A stretch of 64,000 nt of DNA. Origin: Melieria omissa. Its lineage: Eukaryota; Arthropoda; Insecta; Diptera; Ulidiidae. Below are positions 1 to 12,600 of this stretch, piece after piece (position 1 is the first letter of the stretch; the number at the start of each line of letters is the position of its first letter). The position numbers and the translations under genes were made by a program. The stretch covers positions 4,588,001 through 4,652,000 of the forward strand of contig OZ020269.1 in assembly GCA_963971225.1 (NCBI GenBank). The letters run 5' to 3'. The notes under the pieces were generated by a model. It did no database searches, had not been told where the DNA came from, and worked only from the letters and a program-made list of their open reading frames with translations.

Positions 1-489
1 CCAAAACCGATCAGCTATACCCAAAACAACAGCAACGGTGATAACAACAAAACCGTGCAAACAGCAACAACGCCGTATGTGTGACATTTGCTCAAATGCT
101 CGATTGGCAAATCAAACACGCCAATTAGTTTCATCAATTCATCTGTGGATGTTGCTATTTAATCGCAATGCCAACAACAATGCCAGCGACCGCCGACCCA
201 ACGCCAGCAACAATTGCCGCATGCAGCGTTCCCAATAGTTGCAGGGAGCGTTTGCACCTCTGCCGCTCTGCAATAACAAAAAAAGCGACCACAACGGCGG
301 AAAAAACCACAAACGAGCGAAATAAAAAAATTAGCAGAATTGTGCGGCAGCGTTTCCACCCTTTCGGCAGTGCAGTGACAACAACAGCGACGGTCGATTG
401 CGTTGTTAACATTTGACAGTAGACGACATGTAGACATGTCGCCGGTACCTAATATTACAGAATTAAAACCAGTTAAGGGATTTTTTAAG
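1..489. other. spacer, no gene seen
   Basis: AT-rich fly spacer with interrupted CAA/CAG-type triplets. The short ORFs on both strands overlap each other and show no protein-family resemblance, so I read them as chance. Nothing else is seen before the MITE that begins at 492. Confidence 0.5.
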
Positions 490-491
490 TA

Positions 492-701
492 CAGTCGTGC
501 CTGATACAGTGAACTAATTATTGCAAGGCCTGTTCACAGTATCGAGGTTGTTCACTATATAAAGGTTAACATTTTGGTTCAAAAACTCGTTTTATTTGGT
601 CAAAATACACCTTTTTGTTTTTTGATGAAACTTTTTTCAAAATCCATATCAAAATTTGGGTGTTCACTATATCGGGTGTTCACTATACCCAGACCCGACT
701 T
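492..701. mobile_element. pogo/Tigger-like MITE
   Basis: This is a 210-bp non-coding element. The left end (cagtcgtgcctg...cagtgaac) is an imperfect inverted match to the right end (gttcactataccc...cccgact), and TA dinucleotides flank it at 490-491 and 702-703. The motif gttcactata or a near variant recurs several times inside (about 530-565 and 660-690), as expected for subterminal transposase-binding repeats. No transposase is encoded. The TA duplication and CAGTCG-type termini fit the pogo branch of Tc1/mariner. The family call is inference; the inverted ends are seen directly. Confidence 0.6.
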
Positions 702-702
702 T

Positions 703-1571
703 ATATTGAAAATATGTAGAAAATCATCGAAAATCTAAAAACATTAAATAAAACAAACTTTTAAATATTACTGGTGTTTTTTTTTTTTGAAAAATCATCT
801 GTCAAATTTTTTCAACAAAATTTTGATTTTGTTAAAAACTCAACTTTTTTATTAGACTACACACCAACTCGTTGTGCTGGGAACAAAGCCGAAACATGAG
901 TGGTCCCGGTTTGGTTCGGTTGTCTAAATGTCAAAAATCGCAACTCGCCAGGTGGATTCTGTCGAAATGTGAGCGCCACACTGTTCGTGATTGTGTTGCT
1001 TTTGAAATACACTAGCGCCACTAATTTGAGAAATTTCACAGAACTGCTTTCGTGAGGATTCTCTAACGAGTTCGGCAGCAGTTTTGGGCGCACACATGCG
1101 CGCGCACAGCTGCAAACACACACACACACCAGCTCACTAATCGATCCCATCCAATTCAATTCATTCAATCCGATTTCGATTCGAATTTAATTCGCCGCTG
1201 CTGCCACATTGTCCAACGTGCAAGCGTCGCGTTGTGTCGCATCGTGATTGCTGCGGGTGTGTGTTCGACTCGACGTTGTGGTCATCGGCATTGTCGTTCC
1301 GACACAGTGTTCTCTAATTCGATCTGATCGAAAGGTAATTTTTTAATTGACGCCGATCACAGCTCTTGAGTGATTATCGAAATTCGGAACCGTGAACACG
1401 TCGCTTCAAAGTTCGCGCTAAATCGTTTTGTGAGTGGGCTTCTGCGGATGTGCAGCGATTTATATTCCATCCCAGTTTCATAACTTTGCAATTTGCAAAA
1501 TCTTAGGGACACTCGAGTTCGGCCAGTTGGGTTTACTTTGGATTAATTAGAAACTCTCGAACACACTAAAA
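703..1571 (+). promoter_or_regulatory. upstream region and probable 5' UTR of troponin C
   Basis: There is no ORF of note here. The stretch lies directly upstream of the ATG-only first coding exon at 1572, so its 3' part should contain the 5' UTR and promoter. A CA-repeat tract sits near 1114-1129. A possible upstream non-coding exon end (gaaaggtaat) lies near 1331-1340, but I cannot fix the transcription start or any upstream splice from sequence alone. Confidence 0.4.
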
Positions 1572-4449
1572 ATGGTAAGTAAATAAATAAACGATGATGA
1601 TGTGATTGTGTGTTGGCATTCTACGACCTTGAGCGACAAGGAAATCCCAATCGAAAATATAACTGAAAGTGATGAGTTGGTTTGCTGTGTTGCTTGAGAT
1701 AACTTTGGAGGAGAAATGAGCAGAATTTTGATGTTGAAACATGTGAAAGTGAACATTTTTGGAATCTACTGGAGTGAATGTTTAAAACATTGACAAACAA
1801 ATTTGTTTTGTTTTGGAGCCCTTTACTAAAATGTATATTGTTCGATAATTGTTGAACGGGAATGTTGTTGGTGGAACTTTAAGGACATTTTGCTAACCCA
1901 AGAAATGTTTTAAATAACCTTTGATTTTAATTTAAACTGGCGCAAAAGTTTCCAAAAAATACTTGTTGAGTAACAATTAGTGGAAACCCCCGAAAAGCCC
2001 TGACGCAACATTAAAGTCGTTTTAGTAAACATTACATTCGCATATGATCAGAGATCGGTATTGCCCGAACATAAGACAGACATGACAACTGGAGATTGAA
2101 TATCCTTTTAAAAATAATGTTGAAGCTTTGAAATGTAATAAAAATAGCACAGAAGAATTGAAGTTTACAGAAGTTTCTGAAATATCGCTTAGAGACGAAA
2201 TTTCGAAGACTAAAATCAGTTTCGAGTTTTCAAAATTTTGACTTCTTTGTTACAACAGCTGATGTAGCTTCATCATAAGATATCCCCTAGCCTAACACAA
2301 GGCCATCTCCGCCAGATCGACGTTTAGAAACAGTGTAAAATCATGCAATAGCTCAGAGAGTCCTTTGCCACCGCTGTACTCTTTAGGCAACTTGATTCTT
2401 CGCTTTGGTCCGCCGATATTGATCCTTTCACTAGAGAAATGACTTTTCGCGCTTTTGACACCTCAACCCAGCTGAAACAATTCCCTGTTCTCCGTGCGCG
2501 CTGTATCCCTTTCGCCAATTAATAAGCGTGCAGTCCCCTTTGAAGATTTCTCGAAGCAATTTTTGTGCACGTTGAAAAAGGCGAACGTTGGTGCATTGCG
2601 CTGTCGTAAATTTCTAGCGCCAATTTGGGTCACCTTAAGCCAACACACAACGCACACCCAACGCCGAAGCCACACTCGCTGTTGCAGTCGCTGCCAGCGC
2701 ACACCAAAATGATAATAAATAAAAATAATAAATATAACACGCGTAATTTAACGAGCGGACATTTTTCCTCTCTAATTGACGATGCTTTCGTGTTTGGGCA
2801 TGTTGTGGGCATGGGCGCTGCGGCGGCACCGCGACACAGACAAATAAATAACGCAAACGTGCAATATGGGCACATTTATGAAATGCATACAAAATGTACG
2901 ACATGAAATCAATGACCACTTCTCTCGCCTCTCCCCTCTCTTCCCTTCTTTGCAGACCGAGCAAGAATACGACAAGGAGCAACTGAGAAGTAAGCCGCAA
3001 CGCATTGGCATTCTTTGGCCGAAAACTTTCAGCGCCGATGAAATGTACATATTTGCAAAGGAATCGCGGAGCCTAAAGGACCTTTGTTTAAATCTTTAAC
3101 AACACACTCCATTGAGTGACATTAATTCGTATTCAATAACAAACACCTTGAGAACGCACTTACCGGCATCGGCGCTGAAAGCGTTTTCGGCCCGCTCTCC
3201 CAAAGTCAGAGCTCCTAATCAATTTTTCGCACAGTCCTGCGCAACGCCTTCAAAGCGTTCGACCACGACGAGCGCGGCTGGATCGAGCACAACGATGTGC
3301 AAACCATCCTCGAGATACTCGGCCAGAAGCTAGACGACAAAGCCATCAAGGCGCTGATCAAGGAGGTCGACAAGGGCAACAGCGGCAAATTGGACTTTAG
3401 CCAGTTCTGTCGGCTGGCTGCGCGCTTCGTGGAGGTGGAGGACGACGCGCCCGCTCTGGTCAGCGAGCTGAAGGAGGCGTTCCGCGTGTATGACAAGGAG
3501 GGCAAGGGCTATCTGACGGTGCAGACGCTGCGCGGCATTCTCCACGAACTCGACGACAAACTGTCGAACAACGATCTGGACATGATCATCGAAGAGATCG
3601 ACGCGGACGGGTCCGGTACCGTTGACTTCGATGGTGAGTGTGCGCCACGAATGCGCGCATTGCTAAATGCTCACTTAATTTTCATTTGTTTGCAGAATTC
3701 ATGCAAGTGATGACAGGTAAAAATTTCTATGACATTACGCTGAATCATCGTTTTGTGTTCGCGCCCCTTCCCAATCCGAGCTCCAGTTCCAGCTCCAGTT
3801 GCAGCTGCTGCTCGGCGTCTGCCTGCAAGCAGCGCTACTGTCCGACGCAGCGCTTGCGTCTCCATCGACGCATCGAGTGGCACTTCGAGCGGCTCTTCGA
3901 GCAAATGTGGCACCCGCTGGATCTGTGGCGCGAGCGGGAGCGTTGCGCACGCAAGCAGCTGGCCGTCGAGTCGACGGTGCAGCGCAAGGCGAGCGCCGCC
4001 GCATCCACTTCCGCCAGCGTGGCCGTAAAAACCCCCACCTGCCAGTGCCGCCGGCCGAAACCGAGTGCCGCAACCACTGCCACTGCCACCGCCACCGCCA
4101 AAACCACCAACACTGCCGCTCCTAGCGCCAACGTCAGCGCCAGTGCCAGTGCCAGTGTCAACACCAGTGCCAGTGCCGACGCCAGAATCAGCACCAAGAG
4201 CTGCTATCACTCCGTGTTTCGTCCGCGTTTCCCCAAGTGGGTGCCGATCTTCACGTTGTACCGCGAAATTCTGCAGCATCCCTTGCGGCACCGCAGCCGC
4301 TTGATGATCACTCACCACTAGACACCGGTGACACCGGCATGATCGCTTCTTTAATGTGTTCCTCTAACCCCACCAACCTCACACTGTCACAGCCACTGCC
4401 AGTTAGTTGCTTCACTCACGTCTTTCTCTTCATTCCAATTTTAGGTTAA
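1572..4449 (+). CDS. TpnC: troponin C (muscle Ca2+ sensor), five exons
   Basis: Coding exons are 1572-1574 (ATG only), 2956-2989, 3235-3633, 3696-3716 and 4445-4449 (GT plus TAA stop). All junctions are GT/AG and in phase, giving 153 aa ending DEFMQVMTG. An intron right after the ATG is typical of fly troponin C and calmodulin genes. The product is the Ca2+-binding subunit of the thin-filament troponin complex. There are four EF-hands, with loops at about residues 22-33, 58-69, 99-110 and 135-146. Only the fourth (DADGSGTVDFDE) has every canonical ligand; loops 1-3 end in D, Q and T instead of E. The phrases GWIE, TIL, GQ and FC..AA.F, plus the degraded site II, recall Drosophila TpnC25D more than 47D/73F; the paralogue assignment is tentative. 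The last intron stays open in frame (separate entry). Exon codons are strongly G/C at third positions. Confidence 0.93.
3717..4321 (+). other. in-frame open last intron of troponin C: possible C-terminal extension
   Basis: If the donor at 3717 is not used, the reading frame of exon 4 continues without a stop to TAG at 4319-4321. That adds 200 residues and would give a 353-aa protein. The open part has a Ser/Cys tract, then a charged, helix-like stretch (RIEWHFERLFEQMWHPLDLW...), an Arg/Lys-rich stretch, a low-complexity Ala/Ser/Thr tract (about 4060-4185) and a basic tail ending MITHH. Third codon positions are mostly G or C, as in exon 3 and unlike the AT-rich DNA after 4440. The normal acceptor (ttttag at 4439-4444) gives the standard end GGT TAA, so the short form is well supported. 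I recognise no domain in the extension. High GC alone also opens other frames here, including a 215-codon antisense one, so coding status is unproven. Confidence 0.4.
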
Positions 4450-4619
4450 GGCAAAGTTCTAGTTTCAAAAAGTACAAAGTTTAAGTGTCACCGTTGTGTT
4501 GCAGCAATGAATCAACTTTTCGTAACAACTTTTTCATAGTTTAATTAAATGAATTTTATTTGATTTGTTAATTAATTAAAATGTTTATTTAATGATCAAA
4601 ATTCGAAATCGTCTTCATC

Positions 4620-4625
4620 AATAAA
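4620..4625 (+). promoter_or_regulatory. polyadenylation signal of troponin C
   Basis: A canonical AATAAA lies 171 bases after the spliced TAA stop at 4447-4449, in AT-rich 3' UTR-like DNA. Confidence 0.6.
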
Positions 4626-4649
4626 GATTGAAAAACGTAAATAGTTTTG

Positions 4650-6160
4650 CAATAATTTTGTGTATACATCAAAGGCTCCCAGAATCCGATCTTTAATCAC
4701 TAAATAGAATCCATAAAATTAAAAAAAAAAAACAATCGTAACCAAAGATAGTTAAACTACTTTTGGGGAAGTTGAATCAATCAACAACATTTTTGAGTAA
4801 ATTTGTTCGGTGCTTGACGTATTCTGTGTTTGGTTGCGCCGCAGAGTGCTTCATTTTCATAATTTTCCTCACGCCCTCTGCGGCCCCTATCGACAGTCGC
4901 GACGCACAGCGACCACTTCGAGCGGGCACACAAAAATAGACATAATTTGTTACGCGTTTCGATTGACATTTTTGTCATTCCTTAACGGAAATTTAAGGCA
5001 GCTACGTGCCAGGCCGAAACGAAGGAACCGTAAAAGCAGCAGAAAAAGTTGTGGAAAATCTCCAACTACGCTTAATTAAAAGTCCTCAGATTATTCCAAT
5101 TTTAATTGATTAAAGTTTGTATTAAAGGCATCGTCGCTGTGACGGCGGACGCAAGGCGAGTCGGTCGTTTTTGGGTGGCAAAAGTGCAAGTTTTTATCAC
5201 TTCTGCTGGTTTCGTTGCGGCCTGCGTGCAGCCGTTTATGTCGGAGTTTCGGTGCGATTTGTTGCAGTTATTACGGCGACAATAGTTTTTACACGAGCTT
5301 TGCTTGGTTTGGTAGCTTGGCAGTTGAAAATTCTAGCGCACATTAATTTACCGTTATGGCTACACAACTTTTGTTAATTGCTGAAGCGAAGATATGCTGA
5401 CGAAATGGAGAAATAAAGTGGAAGTCAATCATATTTATTAGTTGCGTCGATTATTTATGCTTAAATGTAAAGTTAATTAAAGTTATTTCAAGAAGAATTT
5501 TATAATTTGTAGCAAGTTAAAACCCAATTACCGACGAAGTGTCATAGGCGGAGATAGCTGAGCTGCTAACTAGGAGAAGTTGTAAGTAAACCAAATCTAA
5601 CTCTAATCGAACTTAACGTAACTATGGAAATCTTATCCTACTCTACAATCAAATCAGTTCCTTGTCTGATGAAATTCAACTTAGACTATTCGAATTCAAC
5701 TAAACTCACTCAACTCAGGGTACAAAGCCAACATTAACTAATGCCCAAACTTTACTCAAGCTAAAGTAAACCTTACTCCAACCAGCTAAACAATTAATTA
5801 ACCGACCAACCAATTACTCAGAAGATGATGGCCCACGAACTATTAATTTCAACGAGAAATTCGGCTGGCAAAGTGACCCACTAAGTAGTCTGATTATGAA
5901 AATCCCTCTGGAGAACAACAGGAGATGGGTTTAGCCAAAAAACCTTTGGCCTGCTGGGTACACAGATCTATTAATATCTATGAAGTTTTGCGCCTCCTGC
6001 GAAAAACCAACTAACTCTTACTCCACCTCATCCTTCATAGAACTCAAAACTCACAATACTTCACCTAACCTCAGGCGAAAATATATCTCTGTCCTAAGCC
6101 TCAACTAGATCCAATCCTTATACAATCCTAACCTAATATGATCTAACCTACAAAAGGTCG
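4650..6160. other. spacer, no gene seen
   Basis: AT-rich intergenic DNA with many 'aacctaac'-like and 'actcaac' short motifs. Short ORFs only (longest under 90 codons), none with recognisable similarity. Confidence 0.5.
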
Positions 6161-6600
6161 GCCTCGATAGTCCAGCGGGTAGCGCGCTGGCTTCTCATAC
6201 CGAGGCCCCAGGTTCGATTCCTGGCTCGGGCTGATGGAAAACTCGTATACTTCTATCGCTATCCATATGAAGCAGATGATTTATTTATTTATTTTATATT
6301 TATTTAGGTATTTATTTATTTTATTACAAGAATCGCACAAGTGTGCTCTTGGCTGGCTATGAAAAAACCTCCAAGTGTGAAAGGAAAAATTGCCCAAAAA
6401 AAACGCCGTTCAGATTCGGCGTTAAACTGTAGGTCCCCTCCCTCCCTTCTGCTATCCGTTTGAAATGTGTGTTGTAATACATTTTGAAAAAAAAACAGTG
6501 TTGCATACACATTTCAAATGGGTATAATTTGTGGTATCACAATGGGCCCATAAAGAGGCCCAACTGTGTCTCATACAGAGGCAGCTACTACAACCTAACC
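6161..6600 (+). mobile_element. tRNA-derived SINE
   Basis: The head (6161-6233) reads like a degenerate tRNA. It has an A-box-like tagtccagcggg at 6168-6179, a perfect B box ggttcgattcc at 6211-6221, and a loop ctcatac that resembles a Met-type CAT anticodon loop. The acceptor stem pairs poorly, so this is not a working tRNA gene. A TTTA-rich stretch follows, then a body with 'aactgtaggtccc' and an end with 'tggtatcacaatgggccc' and 'acctaacctaacc', phrases typical of repeats in tephritid genomes. A short 12-bp inverted repeat (tttgaaatgtgt / acacatttcaaa, 6459-6470 and 6507-6518) interrupts the body. The downstream boundary is approximate. Confidence 0.6.
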
Positions 6601-9600
6601 TAACCTACAAAAGCGTGTCTCTTTCTACAGCTTCCTCAAGAACGCAATTTAATCTAAGTACAAATGCGTATCAACCTCATCTAAGTAATTCTACTAAATC
6701 AAGTAAAACCTAGAAATAAAATTGCCTTTATCATCAGTTAGTGAACTCAATTAAACAATCCTTCAGAAGGTCCTTCAGTCTGACTTCCCTCATTACTTTT
6801 TGTCGCATTCTCTCTAATGCGCAAAGCAGTTCCCGCCATCACAAAAAAACGCATTACCCGACAATTACAAAGCGATTACAGCTAATAAAATAATACGAAA
6901 TTATTGCTCAAATTTGTGTTGACAACATTTGCCCGACGGGCAACCAAATAAGCCACAACAGCGGTCGCGGCCCAAGAAAGACGGTCGCGGCATCGTTCTA
7001 CTTGAGCAAGAAAAATTGTGCCGCAGCGAAAACCCTTTTTACCAGTACGCAGCGCGCAGGCGTTTTGCAAGCGGAGCCAAATCGAATCGGACAAGTTTGC
7101 CAACTTCTGCGCTTTTTGACAGGTAACTCGTGCTGGCCGCAGGCGACTCCCAGCAGTGAGCGGCCACACCGTCGAGTCAACGAGCGAACGAGTTCATTAG
7201 TTCAGTGCGACGCTGTAATGGGCCGTAAAACCGCAAATACAAATAATAAAAATTATATTGTAATACAACAGCGCTAACAACAACAACAACAACAACAAGA
7301 ATCACTACAATGCCAACCAGCAAAGTCATGCCGAATGGCGGCAAATTAGCCGCATAAATGATTGAAAAAAAATTGGCTGGAAATTCACTTCACGCGCTCC
7401 CTGCCCCCAACATTCAAAACGAGCCCACAGTCAACACGACAATTCGGCCGACTTACTCGTTTGCAATAACAAAACAAAATTTTCACATTTTCGCTAAAAG
7501 CTGCCTGCAAAAAAATCTCATTGCAAATTTTTGTTTTTTTTTTGTTTGTTGCTGTACGATTGCAGAATTTTTTGTACAAGTCGTGATTGAAACAAATTTG
7601 GGTGTTCCGGTGCCACGATTTATTCGCCCATTTGTGCTTTTCGCTGCAAATTCAATTGTTGTGTTGTGTTGCACTGCGATGTGGCGAAAATTTGAATGTT
7701 AAAATTTATTTGTAGGCCGAAATGTTGGCTGCGGTTCAATGCGTTTATGTGGTGTCGCGGTCAGCACATTTACTTCTGCGTCGCAGCTGGCGGCATCTGT
7801 TGCCGTCTGGGCGATGGTTGTGATAAGAATGCAATAGTTTTGTTAATTCGGCCGCTAAATGGTCGCCTTTGAGTGCTTTCCACAAATACGATTGCTAACC
7901 GATCGTAAACGCGACTAAGTATAAAGTTGCACCCAGCAGGAAATTTCTGCAATCATGACAGATGCCGACAGACATTTGAACACATTTTACACAATTTTTA
8001 GATAACTTCTTTGAACAGTAAAATTAATATGTTTTTCATTTGACACCAATGAGCACGTCGGCCACGTCGGCCGCCTACTTCCAACGGGCCTTTCGATTCA
8101 AGTGCCTCAACCCATTCTCGCAGTTAGCCATTGCAACGCCGCAGAATCCACCAGTTAATTAAGCATCCGCCACATAAAAGTCGCATTTTTAATTGAGACA
8201 TAAACAAACGAGCGCGATTAAAGCAGAAGGCAAACGAATTCTCACTTCTCACAAGTTACATGAAATCAAATCACATCACATCACAGCGCAACACCTTCGA
8301 ACGTTCGCTGCGTGTGTGCGTGGTGTTGTGAGTGGTAGCGCAGCATATTTTATGCAAAAATTCTTTTATGCTCTGCAGCAGCAGCCAGCGCCACGTGTGC
8401 TGCGACACAACGAACGACTTCAATCCAAGTTAGAGTCGCAGCGGCAGCAGCAACCGAATTATTGTTGTTTATGTTGTGCTGCATTGGCTGTGCGGCTGCG
8501 ACTGCGACTGCGACGGCCCAAGGTTGCGCTTGTCGCCGCTTTTGGGTCAATTGCGTTTCGAGTGTGGCACGCCGGCCATAAGTTGGAGCATTTTCAAAGG
8601 CGACTGCGAACCGCAAGTCACGGTGTCGAAAACGAAAAATCACCGACTGATATTTTGCATTAAATCGAAATTGATTTTTAATTACCCGAACATTTCAGTT
8701 CGTGTTCGAGGGGCGTTCGACGCGGACACGTGTGACTGGCCTTTCGCCGCTGGGGATGCCGTCCAATGCGAACGCGGCCAGAACGGAAGGTCGCAGACCG
8801 ATTGCTGCCTATCTGCCATGCAAATGTTGCCAGCCTATCATCAGAGGCAATTCAATTCAATAAAATGCATTTAGAAAATTTACTAAAATTAGGCATTTTT
8901 ATGATGGCTGGCAGATCGGACATGGGTCTAATGACATCTGTCATTATAATGAAATGAATTTTCGTCATAATAATGTCGCTTATTATTATTTCAACAACTA
9001 TCTACCGACACATGTTTGTACGCATAAACTTGCCCAATGATATGTCTTGAACACTTCCGGATTGCGTTCCGTATACCGATGGACAGACATAAGTATCTAC
9101 GTAAACCCAATAATTATGAAGCAATCGCGCATTGTGAGTGCACGTCAGTAGATATTTTGATTGATTTATTGCCGCGGTTATTGACGCCTGACTGGTGACT
9201 GTGGCTGTTGTTGTTAGTCGTTTTAATTTCTTTTATCGCCGTTGTGACAATCAATAAAAATGTGTATGTGTGTGTGGGTTGTGTGTGAAAGCAATGCACT
9301 GACGTGCCAATTTGACATTTTCTCAGGCATGTTGCATGCATGCGCCGCCAGCAACGACGAGCGCGCGCGAGTTTTGCATATGTTGCCGCCACCGTCACCG
9401 TTTTCGGTGCTACTTGCAGCCATTGCTGGCAACGGCAGTGGTGGCAATTTGTGGCATGTGGCATGCCACTTTGCAGCGGCGGCAAACTGCGCTCCTCGTA
9501 GCCCACAATTTACCGCATTGGCTGGCTGACATAAGCCGCAATCATAATTTGGCGGCGAATTTCTGCATTTTTCTTTCTTACCTTCGTGCCCCCTTCTCTT

Positions 9601-12600
9601 CTACTTAGCTGGAAATTTCCCTTTTCGACTGTCGCTGTTGTGCAGTTGTTGTGTTGTTATTTGTTTGCATAATGTTGCGGACAATCGAAAGTACAAACGT
9701 GGCAGGAAAAGTTGATGATGAGCGTGTTGACGCGGCCGTTGCCAAGTGGCCAACAGTGGATGCACGAATTCATCAACGTTCAGTCAGCATTGTTGTTGTT
9801 GTTCGTTGTGATTACTAGGTCAATTCCAGCCACACGCAACGTGCTGCCGTTCGCTTTCAATTGGCCAACATTTATTGGCCATCGGCATCGCCACCGCCCC
9901 ATTCCCGCCCAGCCACACGTTCGGCGTTACCGATTTTCACCTCGACTGACTTACATAATTAGTCAAAAACTAATTAAGCTGGTGTTAAATCGCTAATTTT
10001 GGCCACATCGATCGCCGCCACCCATTCTGCTGCCCTTTCGCCGCAATCGACCGTACTTCGGTGGCACAGGCGGTGCGGTCGCCGCACGTGCCGCTCTTGC
10101 GGCTGCAACTCGGCCGACCTTCGCAAATTAATAGATTCCATTTTGTTTAATTTCAACGCTGGCTGACTTTGTATCTTTGCCAGCGTTCTGCTTAACAACA
10201 TTGTTGTTTGTTGTTGTGCAGCGTGTCGGCAACATGAGCAGGTCGCCTTAGAATCGCTCCGAAATCATTTGTATTGCTGCAATTCTGTCACGTTGGCCGC
10301 TCACATGTCTGCTGCTCATTAACCGAAGCTCTGACTTTGGCCATTTTCGCTTTCTGCCGCCGGACCGGCCCAACTTTGCAGCAAGCGCTTTTCTGTGCCT
10401 CAGTATTAGACTGTCGTATGTACACTTGAACCAATAACGTCGCAATTATGCTTACTTTGTTGTAGCGATTTGTGGCTAATTCAATATTGGTAGTTGTTGT
10501 TGGCGTGCCAGCTGCGGTCTGTTCGGTGTGGGCGCTGCGTTCGATGCGTTTGGTGCGTTCGTTGCGTAAATTTGCGTAATTAACAGGCGGCGGCTGCCTT
10601 TTGCGGAATTTGCAGTGATTAGCAGTGGCAATGGTTGTTGCTGTTGTTTGGCTGTTTGCGTTTAGCGTTGACTTTAGCGGTGATTTGTTAAGAGCACAAG
10701 TAATTTTCCAGCAATTACGCACGCGACTCCAGTCGGAGGTGCAGTCGCAATTAGTCTGATTTGTAGATATTTATTTAGTTGAAGAGAAAGATCAATCAGA
10801 ATGTGCAATGCTGGGGCGTTGTGCACCACACACACAAACACACACACAGATGCAATTTTATATCGGAGCAATGTCATTCAATGTTTAGCCAGTTCAACCA
10901 AATCAGGCGATCAGTGCTTGCGGCATTTACATCTAATGATACCAAATGCTGTAATTGCTACTCACGAAAGCTTCGAATATTTCAAAAACATTATAATCTA
11001 TAATATTTATGAGTCACTGCAGTTTAGTTCAGTTCAGGAGTTTAATGGAGCATGAAGCTCGAGGCTTCAAATTTACGTGTAACATTCTGTGTGCACCTCA
11101 CAACTTCACATCTAATAGATGAAACCAAACTTATACCTATTTGTGTAAATATGGAAATGCAGAATAGCCAAACCCACAATTCTCTCGTCTTCCTATGTGT
11201 GGTCATATTTTGATGGACTTAAAATATTGACCAATCTGATTCGTCCAGGCGGTGCGAAAGTAAGTGAGCTACGGCCTCCTTCTCCTCCATACTGGGCAGC
11301 TGCGACGAAAGACCCAAACTATATGGGCAAATATGTATGTATTCTATGGCGCTCACTCACTCAAATTCAACCGTGATTAACCCTTTCAGTCACAATGTCC
11401 AAGAACGGGTTTATTTTCATGACGGAAAGGATTAAAATATTTAGAAAAATATTTAAAATTTGAAGCAAATAAATTCTCTCTTTAAATAATAAAGAGCAGA
11501 CCTCTTAGCCATTTAGTAAAGTCTAAAAGCAGACATTAATAACTGTCAAATGCAACACCACAAAAAAATTGTTGTGAAAAACCGAGACCAATAATATTGT
11601 AGAACACAAATAAAAATAAAAATATTGCTTTGAATAAAACAAATATTCCATTTTTTTGCAAGTCCAGCGCCGTTGTTGGCGCAACATAAACATGCGATCA
11701 AACTTGATTCTTTCGATTGCCACAGCGCATTAAGGCAAATAAAAATCAACAACATGACAGCAGATTTCGTGGTCAATTCATTACCGCAATGAGTTTGGCG
11801 CAAATTAAGAAATTAAGATAAAAACGGCTCAGAAGCAGAACGCAAGAACGCCAAGGCGACTAGAAGATTGAAAAGCGCACCAAAACAACCAGCCAGTCCG
11901 CCAGTCAGTCAGTCAATCAGTCACCGGGCCAGAACTCAGCCAGCGGTGGCCCAAAGTCGCACAAATTCTATTTGATTTTACTTATTTATCACACGGTCCG
12001 CAGCGAGCTGGCAACACTGGCTAATTGTGCAGCTGCAGTTGGTGGTTTATGCTTGATTTATGGCTCGTTACCGCCGCGGTGGTAATGGCGTTTTGACCGC
12101 GCTGCCAATGTTGTTGCTGCCGCTGCAGTTTGCCGCAGTCAGATGAGAGACAAAAAGCGGCAACGTCGCATTAAGCCGTAACAACGCGCCGTCACTCCGA
12201 GTAAAAACTATTTTAACTCACAAAACCTATAATTTCGGCGACGTAGGGGCGGCAGCAGCAGTCACCACGACAGCGGCAAAGTAAACAGACAAGCGCGGCG
12301 CACATGGCAGCATCTCTTCAAACTTGGCATTGGCGGCACTTCCGTTCCGCCCGCAGTGCAATTTTCCGCCAAATGTGCCGCAAGGCGACCAATTTGTGCA
12401 GCAGTGCGCTGTGACCGCAGTGCAACGTTGCTGCGCTCGCGGACGGACGAAGCTTTAGGGTGAACACGATGCGGCTGCTGTGGGTGGAAGAAATTTATGT
12501 GCAGCAACGAGTTAAATTGTTATTGCTATTGTTATTGTGGATGTTTTTGTTGATTCAGGTAGGTAAACAAAGGCGAACCGACATTGCACCACTTGTTGTC

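Noticed and set aside
3671..4318. 215-codon antisense ORF opposite the troponin C last intron
   Set aside because: It is the mirror of the GC-rich, G/C-third-position sense frame; it is Gly/Ala low complexity with no domain.
6161..6233. Functional tRNA-Met gene
   Set aside because: The B box is perfect but the acceptor and anticodon stems mispair, and a SINE body follows.
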